Source: Kribbella solani (GTDB taxonomy: Bacteria; Actinomycetota; Actinomycetes; Propionibacteriales; Kribbellaceae). Taken from it: DNA of 64,000 nt. The notes beneath the pieces were generated by a model. That model did no database searches, had not been told where the DNA came from, and was given only the letters and a program-made list of their open reading frames with translations. The stretch covers positions 5,828,001 through 5,892,000 of the forward strand of contig NZ_JACHNF010000001.1 of assembly GCF_014205295.1 (NCBI RefSeq), written 5' to 3'. Each line of letters starts with the position of its first letter. Within the stretch, counting starts at the first letter, position 1. Shown here piece after piece: positions 40,167 to 48,995 of this stretch. The position numbers and the translations under genes were made by a program.

Positions 40167-40555
40167 AGTACGTGGTTCGGTTTCCGGTCGACGATCGGGA
40201 GTTGTCCGCGTTGCATGCGGCCGCGTTCGGTACTTCACCGGAGGTGGACCCGTGGCGCGAGCGGCTGGAACGGTGGGCGCTGACCTGGGTAGGGGCCTTT
40301 AGCAACGATCAACTGGTCGGATTCGTCCAGGTCTGCTGGGACGGCGGCGCGCATGCCTTCGTGCTGGACACTTCCGTACACCCGGACCACGAACGCCAGG
40401 GGATCGGCAAACAGCTCGTGTTGACCGCGGCCGAGGAGTCTCGTGCAGCCGGATGTGAATGGCTGCACGTCGACTTCGATCCACACCTGACCGCGTTCTA
40501 CTTCGACGCCTGCGGCTTCCGTCCAACCGACGCGGGGCTGATCAGGCTCCGCTGA
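40163..40555 (+). CDS. GNAT-family N-acetyltransferase
   Basis: 130 residues. Acetyl-CoA motif VHPDHERQGIGKQLVLTAAEESRAAGC and the C-terminal FYFDACGFRPT are clear GNAT features. GTG start overlaps the kinase stop by 4 bp, so the genes are coupled. Its last codons are duplicated in the tandem repeat that follows. Confidence 0.88.
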   Translation: MKYVVRFPVDDRELSALHAAAFGTSPEVDPWRERLERWALTWVGAFSNDQLVGFVQVCWDGGAHAFVLDTSVHPDHERQGIGKQLVLTAAEESRAAGCEWLHVDFDPHLTAFYFDACGFRPTDAGLIRLR

Positions 40556-40627
40556 ACGCCCGGCCGCTCGGCTTTCGCTGAACGCCCGGCCGCTCGGCTT
40601 TCGCTGAACGCGGGGCCGCTCAGGCTT
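40530..40627. repeat. 26-bp tandem repeats at the GNAT 3' end
   Basis: Two identical 26-bp units (40550-40575, 40576-40601; start CGCTGAACGCC) and one variant (40602-40627) follow one after another. The end of the GNAT gene (about 40530-40549, CGGGGCTGATCAGGCTC) resembles the variant, so the array probably arose by duplication of the gene end; the last copy holds the stop of the convergent gene. Confidence 0.7.
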
Positions 40628-41495
40628 CGCTGACGGTCAGGCCCTCGGTTGAGATGCACGACGTCAGGCAGCGTTCCTTCGCGTCGCCGAGCAAGTCGGC
40701 GGTCCAGGTCGTGAAGCCGCCGTCGCCGAGCTCGGTACCACCTCGGCCGATGCCAAGCGCGATGCCGGCGTAGTACGCGGCGCCCTTCGTACGCGCGGGG
40801 TCTTCGGTGAGCGCGACGTCGAGCGCCGGGCGGACCGTGTCCTCGATTCGGTCCCGCACGGCCGACTGCTTGAAGGACGTGAACGTCAGCTCGGCCTTTT
40901 CACCCAGTACGGCGTGCCAGAAGCGGAGGTGGTCGATCAGCAGATCCGCCTCGGTACGGCCCGATCCCGTGTCGCGGGCGCTCGACACCAGCACGAACAG
41001 CTCGAAATGCGCGGTCATCCACGGTGCATCGAACGCTTGTGCGCGGACGACTCGCTGGCATGCGGCCAGGTGTACGCGGTCCTGCCCCGCGCGGCGGCGG
41101 ACCGCGGCCTCGATCGCCAGCTCGTTGGTCGGATCACTCGCCACCTCGGTGCCACGAACCGTACTGACCACTTGATGCTGATTGATCGGCGCGACCACCG
41201 ACGACGTACCAAGCGGGGTGAGCGGCGACAGCTGTACACCGGCGAACTTCTCCGGCAGCAGCTCCCACAACCGCTGCTGCGTCTTCACCAACTGCCGCGG
41301 ATCGATGCTCGACGGCCGCACGAACCGGTCCTGCTGCCAGCGCCGCAGCAGCCGCGCCGGGCTCACTGTCGCGACACGCTCCCGCGTGACGTCGAGCAGG
41401 ACGGACTGCAGCTCCGACTGGCTCAACCCGCCGACGAGGGCTTCCCGGCTGCCCTCCGGCAGCTTCGCCCAGAACCGTTCGCTCACCTGTCCCAT
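40620..41495 (-). CDS. Conserved-looking protein of unknown function
   Basis: 291 residues, ATG at 41495. Soluble; the middle reads SVVAPINQHQVVSTVRGTEVASDPTNELAIEAAVRRR, then HFELFVLVSSARDTGSGRTEADLL and a C-terminal FTTWTADLLGDAKERC. The alternation resembles a class-II-synthetase-like or other alpha/beta core but I cannot assign a family. No signal peptide. Divergent from an MFS gene; its stop codon lies in a tandem repeat shared with the GNAT 3' end. Confidence 0.65.
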   Translation of the reverse strand: MGQVSERFWAKLPEGSREALVGGLSQSELQSVLLDVTRERVATVSPARLLRRWQQDRFVRPSSIDPRQLVKTQQRLWELLPEKFAGVQLSPLTPLGTSSVVAPINQHQVVSTVRGTEVASDPTNELAIEAAVRRRAGQDRVHLAACQRVVRAQAFDAPWMTAHFELFVLVSSARDTGSGRTEADLLIDHLRFWHAVLGEKAELTFTSFKQSAVRDRIEDTVRPALDVALTEDPARTKGAAYYAGIALGIGRGGTELGDGGFTTWTADLLGDAKERCLTSCISTEGLTVSEA

Positions 41496-41557
41496 CGCTC
41501 TACTCTGACCGAAAATCGCTCGGGTGCGCGCGCCATTTACCAGGTATCGTCGACTCC

Positions 41558-42802
41558 ATGAGACTGCCGAGTCCACACCTTTGACGCTCTGACCGAAGCC
41601 TGTCGGCCCGGATCGTCGCGTTCGAGGCACTGCGCGACTTCATCCCCCTGTACCCGCTGTACCAGCTGCTCTTCCACCATCACGGGTTGTCGGCTGCCCA
41701 GATTTCGACGCTGTTCGTGATCTGGTCCGCGACCGGGTTCGTGCTCGAAGTGCCCTCCGGCGCGTGGGCGGACACGTACTCGCGGCGCAAGCTGCTGATC
41801 CTCGGCGCACTGCTGAGCGGACTCGGGTACGCGGCGTGGATCACGATCCCGTCCTTCACCGGCTTCGCGCTCGGCTTCGTCCTCTGGGGTACGTCGAGCG
41901 CCTTGATCTCGGGTACGTACGAAGCATTCGCGTACGACGAACTCGCCGCCCGCGATCGTACCGAGCACTTCCCGACGCTACTGAGCCGCGCTCGCTCCGC
42001 CGGGTTCGTGATGAACCTGTCGGCAACCCTGCTGGCCGCACCGCTGTTCGACCTCGGTGGGTACGTGCTGGCCGGGGTGGTGAGTGTGGTGAGCTGCCTC
42101 GCGCAAGCGGCCGTCGCCTGGTCGCTGCCGGAGACCCGGCCGGTGGAGAACGCCCGCGAGGCCGCCGAGCCCGGCGTGAAAGCTGCCTTCGGCAACTACC
42201 TCCACATGCTCCGGGCCGGTGTGTCCGAGGTGGCGTCGACGGGGCTGGTTCGGCGTGCGGTACTGCTCGTCGCGCTGCTCGGCGGATTCCTGGCGTTCGA
42301 CGAGTACTTCCCGTTGCTGGCCAGCGATACCGGTGCGTCGACGGGCACGATCCCGCTGCTGATCGCGGGTACGGTTGCCGCGCAGGCGATCGGCGGCGCG
42401 CTCGCCGGGCCGGCGTACAAGTTGCCCGCAGCAATGTTTTCGGCCGGTCTGGTGCTGACCGCGGTGCTGATCGCGAGCGGGGCGCTGAGCCTGTCGGCCT
42501 GGGGTTTCCTGCCGATCGCGCTCGGGTACGGCCTGATGCAGCTGGTGATCGTGGTGTCCGAGGCGCGGCTGCAGGGCGCCATCACCGGACCGGCGCGGGC
42601 GACCGTCACCTCCGTCTCCGGCCTGTTCGCCGAGGTTTCCGCGATCGCCGTGTACGCCGGGTTTGCGGTCGGATCGCTCTGGTACTCGATGGCCATCCTG
42701 GTCGCTGCGTTGACGATCCCCGTGCTGCTGTCTGCCTTCGTAGTACCGCTCGCGCTGCCGGCACCGCGTGGCTCGGCTGAGATGTCCGATGCTTCTGGTT
42801 AG
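41558..42802 (+). CDS. MFS transporter with in-frame TGA near the start
   Basis: The transporter frame begins ATG at 41558 but hits TGA at 41582-41584 after eight codons, then stays open to 42802. Family homology (RIVAFEALRDFIPLYPLYQLLF) starts about 8 codons after the TGA, so the first helix is read only if the stop is bypassed or a rare start such as CTG is used; the next standard start, TTG 41687, would lose helix 1. The rest is a normal 12-helix MFS (GAWADTYSRRKLL, GTSSALISGTYEAFAYDEL). A nonsense mutation or a sequencing error are the simplest readings. Convergent, 4-bp overlap, with TetR. Confidence 0.65.
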
Positions 42803-43518
42803 CGCTGACGCGCGGCGATGCCTGCGGTCACGGTTGCCAGGCCTGATTCGAAACCGCTGTCGAAGTCGTAGGCGAGTCCGGTTTCGCCGAGTTCGCCGAC
42901 GATGCGGGTCAGGGTCGGTGCCTTGCCGGGCGGGAGCTCGTTGACGCGGGCGATCAGGTCGGGGGCGAGTTCGAACGTCTCGGCGCGGACGGACGCTTCG
43001 CCGAGGCTGAAGCCGTGGATGAAGTCGATCAGGGTGTTGGCCGCCTCGAAGATCTCACGGGGTGACAAGCCTGCCTGGTCCAGGGCGCGGTAGAAGGGTT
43101 CCATCGTGGCTACGACGACGCCGGAGACTGCTGAGGTGTCGGCGAGGACCTGGAGTGCGAGGTTCGGGTGGGCACGCAGACCGTTGCGGTAGGCGCGTGC
43201 GGATTCTTTGAGCTGCTCCTGCCACGACATCACCGCAGCCTCGGCCGGAACAGCCGCCTCGGCCGAGACAGCCGCCTCGGCCGGGGTCAGGTCGGCGAAG
43301 ACCAGTTCGGCCAGGCCGGCCAGGACTGCTGACTTGTTCGGCAGGTGGTGGTACAGCGACATCGGGTTGACCTGCAACGTCGCCGCGAGCCGGCGCATGG
43401 TCAGCGCGTCGATGCCCTCGTCGTCGACGATCCGCAGCGCCGCCGTCAGGATCGCCTCCCGGCTCAGCCGCTCCTCCCCGGCGCGGGGACGACCGGACCG
43501 TTTGCCTGGATTAACCAT
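42799..43518 (-). CDS. TetR-family transcriptional regulator
   Basis: 239 residues. N-terminal HTH (LTMRRLAATLQVNPMSLYHHLPNKSAVL), then a TetR_C ligand domain. A small Ala/Glu repeat (AEAAVSAEAAVPAEAAV) interrupts the chain near residue 80. Its start codon lies inside a palindromic operator shared with the divergent SDR gene, so it is likely autoregulated. Confidence 0.9.
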   Translation of the reverse strand: MVNPGKRSGRPRAGEERLSREAILTAALRIVDDEGIDALTMRRLAATLQVNPMSLYHHLPNKSAVLAGLAELVFADLTPAEAAVSAEAAVPAEAAVMSWQEQLKESARAYRNGLRAHPNLALQVLADTSAVSGVVVATMEPFYRALDQAGLSPREIFEAANTLIDFIHGFSLGEASVRAETFELAPDLIARVNELPPGKAPTLTRIVGELGETGLAYDFDSGFESGLATVTAGIAARQR

Positions 43519-43550
43519 ACGACGTATGATACATAATCATACAACGTATG
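43516..43550. promoter_or_regulatory. Twin TetR operators CATACGACGTATG and CATACAACGTATG
   Basis: Two near-identical 13-bp palindromes (43516-43528, perfect; 43538-43550, one mismatch) are spaced 9 bp, centre to centre 22 bp or two helical turns, allowing two dimers on one face. The first overlaps the TetR start codon; the second lies 15 bp before the SDR start. Confidence 0.75.
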
Positions 43551-43565
43551 AATAAAGGAGCTGGG

Positions 43566-44477
43566 ATGCAGTCGTTGGCGGGGAAGGTGGCGCTGGTCGC
43601 CGGTGCGACCCGGGCGGCCGGGCGTGGGATCGCGGTCGAGCTCGGCGCGGCCGGAGCAACCGTGTACGTGACCGGGCGGACCACCCGGGACCGGCAGTCC
43701 GAGATGGGCCGGCCGGAAACGATCGAAGACACCGCCGAGCTGGTCGACCAGGCGGGCGGTCGCGGCATCGCCGTACCGGTCGATCATCTGGACCCCGAAC
43801 AGGTACGCGGCCTGGTCGAGCGGATCGAGCGCGAACAGGGCGCTCTGCACATCCTCGTGAACGACATCTGGGGACAGAGCAGCGAGCCCGAGTGGGACAA
43901 GCCGGTCTGGGAGAGCGACCTCGAGAGCGGCCTGCGGTTGCTACAGCTCGGCGTCAACACGCACGCGATCACCAGCCACTTCGCGCTGCCGTTGCTGATC
44001 AAGACACCCGGCGGTCTGGTGGTCGAGATGACCGACGGAACGAACGAGTACAACGCGGAGAACTATCGCGTGTCCTTCTTCTACGACGTCGCGAAAGGCG
44101 CGGTCAGCCGAATGGCGTACGCGCTCGCGCACGAACTGGACAAGTACGACGGCACGGCGGTGCTGCTCACGCCCGGGTGGCTGCGGTCCGAGGCGATGCT
44201 CGAAGGGTTCGGCGTCCGCGAGGAGAACTGGCGGGACGCGACCGAGAAAATCCCGCACTTCGCGATCTCCGAAAGCCCGTCGTACGTCGGCCGGGCGGTG
44301 GCCGCGCTCGCGGGCGATCCCGACGTACGCCGCTGGAACGGCAAGTCCACGTCCAGTGGAGAGCTCGCGCGGCGCTACGGTTTCACCGATCTCGACGGCA
44401 GCCGCCCGGACGCCTGGCGCTACATCGTCGACGTCCAGGACCCCGGCAAACCCGCCGACACCACCGGCTACCGCTGA
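43566..44477 (+). CDS. SDR-family oxidoreductase, long form
   Basis: 303 residues, SDR fold with an atypical cofactor loop GATRAAGRGIA, YVTGRTTRDRQ after strand 2 (Arg suggests NADPH), and Tyr/Lys as FFYDVAKGA. Long insertion and tail compared with 250-residue SDRs; in this subgroup the NNAG motif is VNDIWG. ATG at 43566 has AAAGGAG upstream. Controlled by the divergent TetR through the twin operators; 3' end overlaps the MBL gene by 10 bp. Confidence 0.88.
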   Translation: MQSLAGKVALVAGATRAAGRGIAVELGAAGATVYVTGRTTRDRQSEMGRPETIEDTAELVDQAGGRGIAVPVDHLDPEQVRGLVERIEREQGALHILVNDIWGQSSEPEWDKPVWESDLESGLRLLQLGVNTHAITSHFALPLLIKTPGGLVVEMTDGTNEYNAENYRVSFFYDVAKGAVSRMAYALAHELDKYDGTAVLLTPGWLRSEAMLEGFGVREENWRDATEKIPHFAISESPSYVGRAVAALAGDPDVRRWNGKSTSSGELARRYGFTDLDGSRPDAWRYIVDVQDPGKPADTTGYR

Positions 44478-45301
44478 ACCCGGTACGGCGGACACACCTC
44501 CCGCCCGTCCCCACCCGAGACCCCAGCTTCGATCCGCCAACCATCCGCACGATGGGTGGTTTCGGGTTGGACTTTCAGGGTCGGGTGCGGGTGGGCGGCC
44601 GCGATCGGGACGCCGGTCGCGGCCGCCAAGGCGAGCAGCTCGCGGCGTGACGTCGCGGCGACCGCCGGGTCGCGCTCGTACACATAGCTGAGCTCCGGCC
44701 ACCGCGCCTGCGCCGGATGTACGAACGCATCCCCAGCCAGCACGGCCCGCTCAGTGACGACCGCCTGATGCCCAGGCGTATGCCCCGGCGTCGGCAGCAG
44801 CCTCATCCCACGCAGCCGCGTCTCCCCGTCCACCACCCGCAACTGCCCGGCGTCCTCGATCGGCCGAATCCTGCTCAGGTACGTCGGCCCGCCGCGCACA
44901 TGCTCCAGCTCAGCCCGCTGCACCACATACTCCGCCCGCGGAAACGTCGGCCGTACGCCATCACTGGCCCACCCGACATGATCCAGATGCACATGCGTCA
45001 GCACGACCGCATCCACATCCGTCACCTCCACCCCCACCTGCGCCAGCAACCGCGGCAACCGCCCACTCACCCCCAACCACTCAGCCGCCTCCCCACCCAC
45101 CGGCCCCACGCCGGCATCAACCAACGTCACCCCCGACCCATCCACCACCAGGTAACTATGAAAATGCAACCACCACCCCACCGACCCCACATTCCCCGGC
45201 GCCACCCCCAAACTCCACTCCACCTGCTCGTCCCCCCACCCCCCAAACCCCACCCCCTCCGGAAAAACTCCCACCGCATCACACAACACCGTCACATCCA
45301 T
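44468..45301 (-). CDS. MBL-fold metallo-hydrolase
   Basis: 277 residues. The metal-binding motif VVLTHVHLDHVGWA (HxHxDH), then TPGHTPGH and a LAGDAF Asp are all present; the pattern fits the quorum-lactonase/flavin-free glyoxalase II-like group. Substrate unknown. The 5' half on the coding strand is extremely G/T-rich (plus strand nearly C/A only between 44900 and 45290). Confidence 0.85.
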   Translation of the reverse strand: MDVTVLCDAVGVFPEGVGFGGWGDEQVEWSLGVAPGNVGSVGWWLHFHSYLVVDGSGVTLVDAGVGPVGGEAAEWLGVSGRLPRLLAQVGVEVTDVDAVVLTHVHLDHVGWASDGVRPTFPRAEYVVQRAELEHVRGGPTYLSRIRPIEDAGQLRVVDGETRLRGMRLLPTPGHTPGHQAVVTERAVLAGDAFVHPAQARWPELSYVYERDPAVAATSRRELLALAAATGVPIAAAHPHPTLKVQPETTHRADGWRIEAGVSGGDGREVCPPYRVQR

Positions 45302-45381
45302 GAGAAACCTCCCGGCAGCGCACTCTACGGTCGCAGGACAGCTCGATCCGGCGATCGAAGTGAGGTGCTCCCTGTGGACAA

Positions 45382-45978
45382 CTAGGGGAGGAGCATCCAG
45401 GTGGCGAGGGTGGTCATCAGGAGGGCGATGGTGGTGTCCAGGATTTGCCAGGAGCGGGTGCGGGCGAAGAAGGGGGAGAGGTTGCGGGAGAGGAAGCCGA
45501 GGGCGAAGAACCAGGTGAAGCTGGCGGTGACGGCGCCCAGGCCGTAGAGCCAGCGGCCGTCGGAGCCGCGTTGGTTGGCGAGGGAGCCGAGGAGGACGAC
45601 GGTGTCCAGGTAGACGTGCGGGTTCAGGTAGGTAAATCCCAGGCAGGTCAGTACGACGGTGCCGAGCGCGGCGGGTGCATGGTCGGAGGGTGCGATCGCG
45701 CTGGGGTGGAAGGCCCGCTTCGCGGCGACGATCGCGTACGCGTAGAGGAACGTGGCGCCGCCGAACTTCGCGATGGTCATGGCCAGTTCGCTGCGGGTGA
45801 GCAGTTCGCCGAGACCGGCGATGCCGCCGGAGATCAGCAGCGCGTCGGACAGTGCACAGGTCAGTACGACCGGCAGGACGTGTTCCCGGCGCAGGCCCTG
45901 GCGGAGTACGAACGCGTTTTGGGCGCCGATCGCGACGATCAGGGTCAACGACGTGGCGAAACCGGCGAGCAAGGGCAT
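45382..45978 (-). CDS. lysE: LysE/ArgO-type basic amino-acid exporter
   Basis: 198 residues, about six transmembrane helices. GAQNAFVLRQGLRREHV near residue 20 and FTYLNPHVYLDTVVLLGSLA are the hallmark of the LysE family, exporting lysine or arginine. Divergent from an ArgP/LysG-like LysR activator, the usual pair. Confidence 0.9.
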   Translation of the reverse strand: MPLLAGFATSLTLIVAIGAQNAFVLRQGLRREHVLPVVLTCALSDALLISGGIAGLGELLTRSELAMTIAKFGGATFLYAYAIVAAKRAFHPSAIAPSDHAPAALGTVVLTCLGFTYLNPHVYLDTVVLLGSLANQRGSDGRWLYGLGAVTASFTWFFALGFLSRNLSPFFARTRSWQILDTTIALLMTTLATWMLLP

Positions 45979-46051
45979 GTCATCGACCGTAGACAGCCGC
46001 AGCGGTTCAAGCCAGCTAAAGATTCTGACGGTGCATTAGGATTACTTCATC

Positions 46052-46939
46052 ATGCAGTTCGACTCCGTGCAGCTCGAGACGTTCGTCGCGGTTCTCGACG
46101 AGGGCAGTTTCGACGCGGCCGCGCGGCGGTTGCGGGTGACGCCGTCGGCGGTCAGTCAGCGGATCAAGGCGCTGGAGAGCCGCCTCGGGCAGGTGGTCGT
46201 GATGCGCGGCAAGCCGGCCCGGGCGACCGCGGCGGGTGCGGCGCTGCTCCGGCTGGCGCGGCAGGTGGCACTGCTCGAGGTCGAGGCGATCGCCGCCGTA
46301 CGCGGCACGGTCGACGCGCTGCGCATCCCGATCGCGGTGAATGCCGACTCGCTGAACAACTGGTTCCTGCCCGCGATGGCTGACCTGTCGCGTACCCACA
46401 ACGCGCGGTTCTTGGTGCATCAGGAGGACGAGGAGCACTCCGCGGAGTACCTGCGCAACGGCACGGTGCTCGCTGCTGTCACCGCGGATCCACGTCCGGT
46501 ACAGGGTTGTCGCGTCGTACGCCTCGGCTGGATGCGCTACCTGCCGCTCGCCACGCCCGAGTACGCCGAGCGCTGGCTGACCGGGAAATCGTTGCCGGAG
46601 GCACTTGCCGAGGCGCCGATGGTGGTGTTCAACGAGAAGGACGTCCTGCAGCATCGTCTGCTCCGCAAGGTGACCCGGCGCAAACTCGACCCGCCGGCAC
46701 ACGCGATCCCGGCGTCCGCGCCGTTCCACGAGGCGGTCCGGATCGGGCTCGGCTGGGGCATGATCGAAGACCAGGTGGCCGACACCGAAATCGCCGCCGG
46801 CCGCCTGGTAGAGGTTGCCCCCGGCAAGCACATCGACGTACCGCTGTACTGGCAGCACTGGAAGCTCGAGTCCGGCATTCTCGACGCCCTCACGGCAGCG
46901 GTACTGCGCGCCGCGGCCGCCGGTCTTCGTACGTCCTGA
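46052..46939 (+). CDS. lysG: LysG/ArgP-type LysR activator
   Basis: 295 residues. HTH FDSVQLETFVAVLDEGSFDAAARRLRVTPSAVSQRIKALE, then the ArgP-type ligand domain (IAVNADSLNNWFLPAM, VFNEKDVLQHRLL). It senses Lys, Arg or His and activates the divergent exporter gene; the 73-bp gap between the two starts is its natural target. Confidence 0.9.
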   Translation: MQFDSVQLETFVAVLDEGSFDAAARRLRVTPSAVSQRIKALESRLGQVVVMRGKPARATAAGAALLRLARQVALLEVEAIAAVRGTVDALRIPIAVNADSLNNWFLPAMADLSRTHNARFLVHQEDEEHSAEYLRNGTVLAAVTADPRPVQGCRVVRLGWMRYLPLATPEYAERWLTGKSLPEALAEAPMVVFNEKDVLQHRLLRKVTRRKLDPPAHAIPASAPFHEAVRIGLGWGMIEDQVADTEIAAGRLVEVAPGKHIDVPLYWQHWKLESGILDALTAAVLRAAAAGLRTS

Positions 46940-47755
46940 GCTCGATCGCGTGACATGTCCCGAATCATGTTCCGCGACGGCAGGTACGGCATCAGCCGAA
47001 AGGTCAGATCACGCACCTTGATGAACCATTTGCTCGCCGGGACGAACCATTTCGCCCCGGCGACCGCCAGGCTCGTACCCATCCCCGACAGCGGTGAGGC
47101 GCAGTATCCGGCGTCACCGACCAGCGCGACCCGGCCGCGGGAGTAGCTGTCGAGCTCGACCTGGCTGACCGAGTCGAAGTAGAAGTCCGGCGCGGTACGC
47201 AGTCCGTCGAGCAGCGTCGGTACCTCCCAGCCGATGCCCGCGAAGCGAAGTAGAACAACGCCTTTGCCTCGGTGTTGTTCCGGGCGCTGTAGATGCCGAC
47301 GGTCTTGCCGGGGACGTTCAGGATCTGACCGGTGTGGTCCAGGCCGAGATGGTTGTCCACCGTGCAGATCGACGCGTAGTACCCGAGGTCGCGCACGTAC
47401 GACGACTCCGGTCCGAACGCCAGGCGGCGTACGTTCGAGTGCAACCCGTCCGCGCCGATGACCAGGTCGAACCGCCGGGTGACACCGCCGGCGAACACCA
47501 CGTCGACACCTGAATCGTCTTGGCTCAGCTCGGCGATCGAATCATCGAAGATGTACTCCGTCGTGCCGGCGGTGCGCTCGGACAGGATGTCGACGAGATC
47601 GCCACGGAGGATCTCCAGCTCGCCGCTGAACGCCTCGGTCGACGTGGTCGCGGCGAGCCTGCCGAGGTCAGCGGCGCGGCCGGCCCGAACGAAGCCGCCG
47701 GCGTGCCGCGCGATGCGGATGCCGCGGTGGCGTACGCGACGGCGGACCCAGGCAG
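46940..47755 (-). pseudogene. Degraded FAD-dependent monooxygenase (TetX-like)
   Basis: Two frames together give a class A flavin monooxygenase. First frame: SGELEILRGDLVDILSERT, IAELSQDDSGVDVVF, DLVIGADGLHSNVRRL, ending FYFAS near 47250. Second frame: GIGWEVPTLLDGLRTAPDFYFDSVSQVEL, then RVALVGDAGYCASPLSGMGTSLAVAGA (the DG and GD flavin motifs). About 25 residues are missing at the frame change, where TTCGC is repeated, which suggests a deletion by microhomology. The N-terminal GxGxxG dinucleotide-binding region and the normal C-terminus are also missing. Confidence 0.8.
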
Positions 47756-47764
47756 TGCGACGGC

Positions 47765-47774
47765 GGGGGGGGGG
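47765..47774. other. G10 run at the junction of two truncated genes
   Basis: Ten Gs lie exactly between the 5'-truncated monooxygenase (minus) and the 5'-truncated TetR (plus). The run may mark a rearrangement junction or a slippage-prone site; an assembly error here is also possible. Confidence 0.6.
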
Positions 47775-48132
47775 TGCGCGGGAGCGGTTCGTCGCGGCTT
47801 GGGGGCAGGTTGCGGGGAGTCTGGAGAATCCGCGGTTGCGGGCCTTGTGGGCGGCGCAGTTCGAGGTGCTCAGTTTGGGGGCGACCATGCCGGAGCTGGT
47901 GTCCGACCTGTCGAAGATGCGGTTCGAGGCGCGCGAAGGGCTTGCTCAGCTGTTCGGTGGCGTCGGCCCGGCGGCTGATCCGGAGCAGGTCGAGGAGATC
48001 GGCACGTTGCTACAGGCCATCCTGCTCGGCGTGGTCGCGCTCAACATGTTCGATCCGGGGAGCGCGCCCACCGGCGATCAGCTCGCCCGTTCTCTTCGTA
48101 CGCTGGCCGACCGGGTCAGTCCCAGCGCATAG
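47775..48132 (+). pseudogene. TetR regulator remnant lacking its DNA-binding domain
   Basis: The remaining sequence (RERFVAAWGQVAGSLENPRLRALWAAQFEVLSLGATMPELVSDL, through VEEIGTLLQAILLGVVALNMF) is the C-terminal ligand domain of a TetR protein; no HTH is found upstream in any plus frame. Facing the truncated monooxygenase, it is the other half of what looks like a divergent TetR/monooxygenase pair whose promoters and both N-termini were lost. Overlaps the SCO6745-type gene by 17 bp. Confidence 0.75.
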
Positions 48133-48976
48133 CCATCGGGTTGTCGGGCGGGATCAGGCCGGCCGACATCAGTACGGCGCTGAGTGGGCTGACCAGGTCG
48201 TGCAACTCGGCCGTCAGGTCGTCGCCGAGGGCGCGCCATCCTTGGTCGGCCAGCGCGTCGGTCGTGTCTTCGACTTGCCGGCGTACGGTGCGTCCGGCGT
48301 CGGTGAGTGCGCCGGCGGCGTCGAGCAGTCCACGCGTACGCAGATCGTCCTCGGCGGCCGCCCACTCTTCGTCGCTCCAGCGGCGGTTGAGCTGGAGAAT
48401 CTCCTTCGCCGGACCGCCTGCCGCGGAGATTGTCACCAGCGCCTGGCAGGGAGTGAGCTCCGCGGCGACCAGCGCGGCGACATGGCCGTCGCCGCGTGAC
48501 TCGCGCAGGATCGTGGTCGCCTGCCAAAGGACCAGATGCGGCTCGGTCGGCCAGTCCAGCGCGCTGTTCGCCGCCGCCAACGGCCGCCCGGCAACCGGCG
48601 CCACCTCCGCCGCCCGCCGAGCCACCTCCGCGGCCCGCCCCAACCGCCCGCTGCCGAACCCGCCCTCAGCGAACAGCCGGTGGATCGCGGCGTCCACGGC
48701 GGTTAGGCGTACATCGAGCAACTGCTCCGGCGTGGCGTAACCCCAAGCGTCCGGAATCGACCGCCTGACCATCGCCGGATGGAAGTTGTAGAACACCGCC
48801 GCGACCAGCTCCGGACCGACCGCCCCGAGCGGCGCCGCGCGGCACCCGAAGTAGCTCATCCAGCCGCCTTTGAGACCGGCGGCGTCGGTCGCCTGCCGCG
48901 TCTCCGGCGCGAAGTACGTGATCGCGTGGTACGGCTCGAGGGTCTTCCACATCCGGCGCGCGCGGTTGTCGGTCAT
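48116..48976 (-). CDS. SCO6745-family protein
   Basis: 286 residues. ARRMWKTLEPYHAITYFAPE, GWMSYFGCRAAPLGAVGPELVAAVFYNFHP and RWSDEEWAAAEDDLRTRGLLDA with a final wing-like LTDAGRTVRRQVEDTTD identify the SCO6745 family; the C-terminal third resembles a winged helix. Function unknown. It lies 19 bp after the GNAT gene on the same strand, so the two form an operon. Confidence 0.82.
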   Translation of the reverse strand: MTDNRARRMWKTLEPYHAITYFAPETRQATDAAGLKGGWMSYFGCRAAPLGAVGPELVAAVFYNFHPAMVRRSIPDAWGYATPEQLLDVRLTAVDAAIHRLFAEGGFGSGRLGRAAEVARRAAEVAPVAGRPLAAANSALDWPTEPHLVLWQATTILRESRGDGHVAALVAAELTPCQALVTISAAGGPAKEILQLNRRWSDEEWAAAEDDLRTRGLLDAAGALTDAGRTVRRQVEDTTDALADQGWRALGDDLTAELHDLVSPLSAVLMSAGLIPPDNPMAMRWD

Positions 48977-48995
48977 CCGGCCCTCCCAGCGAGGA

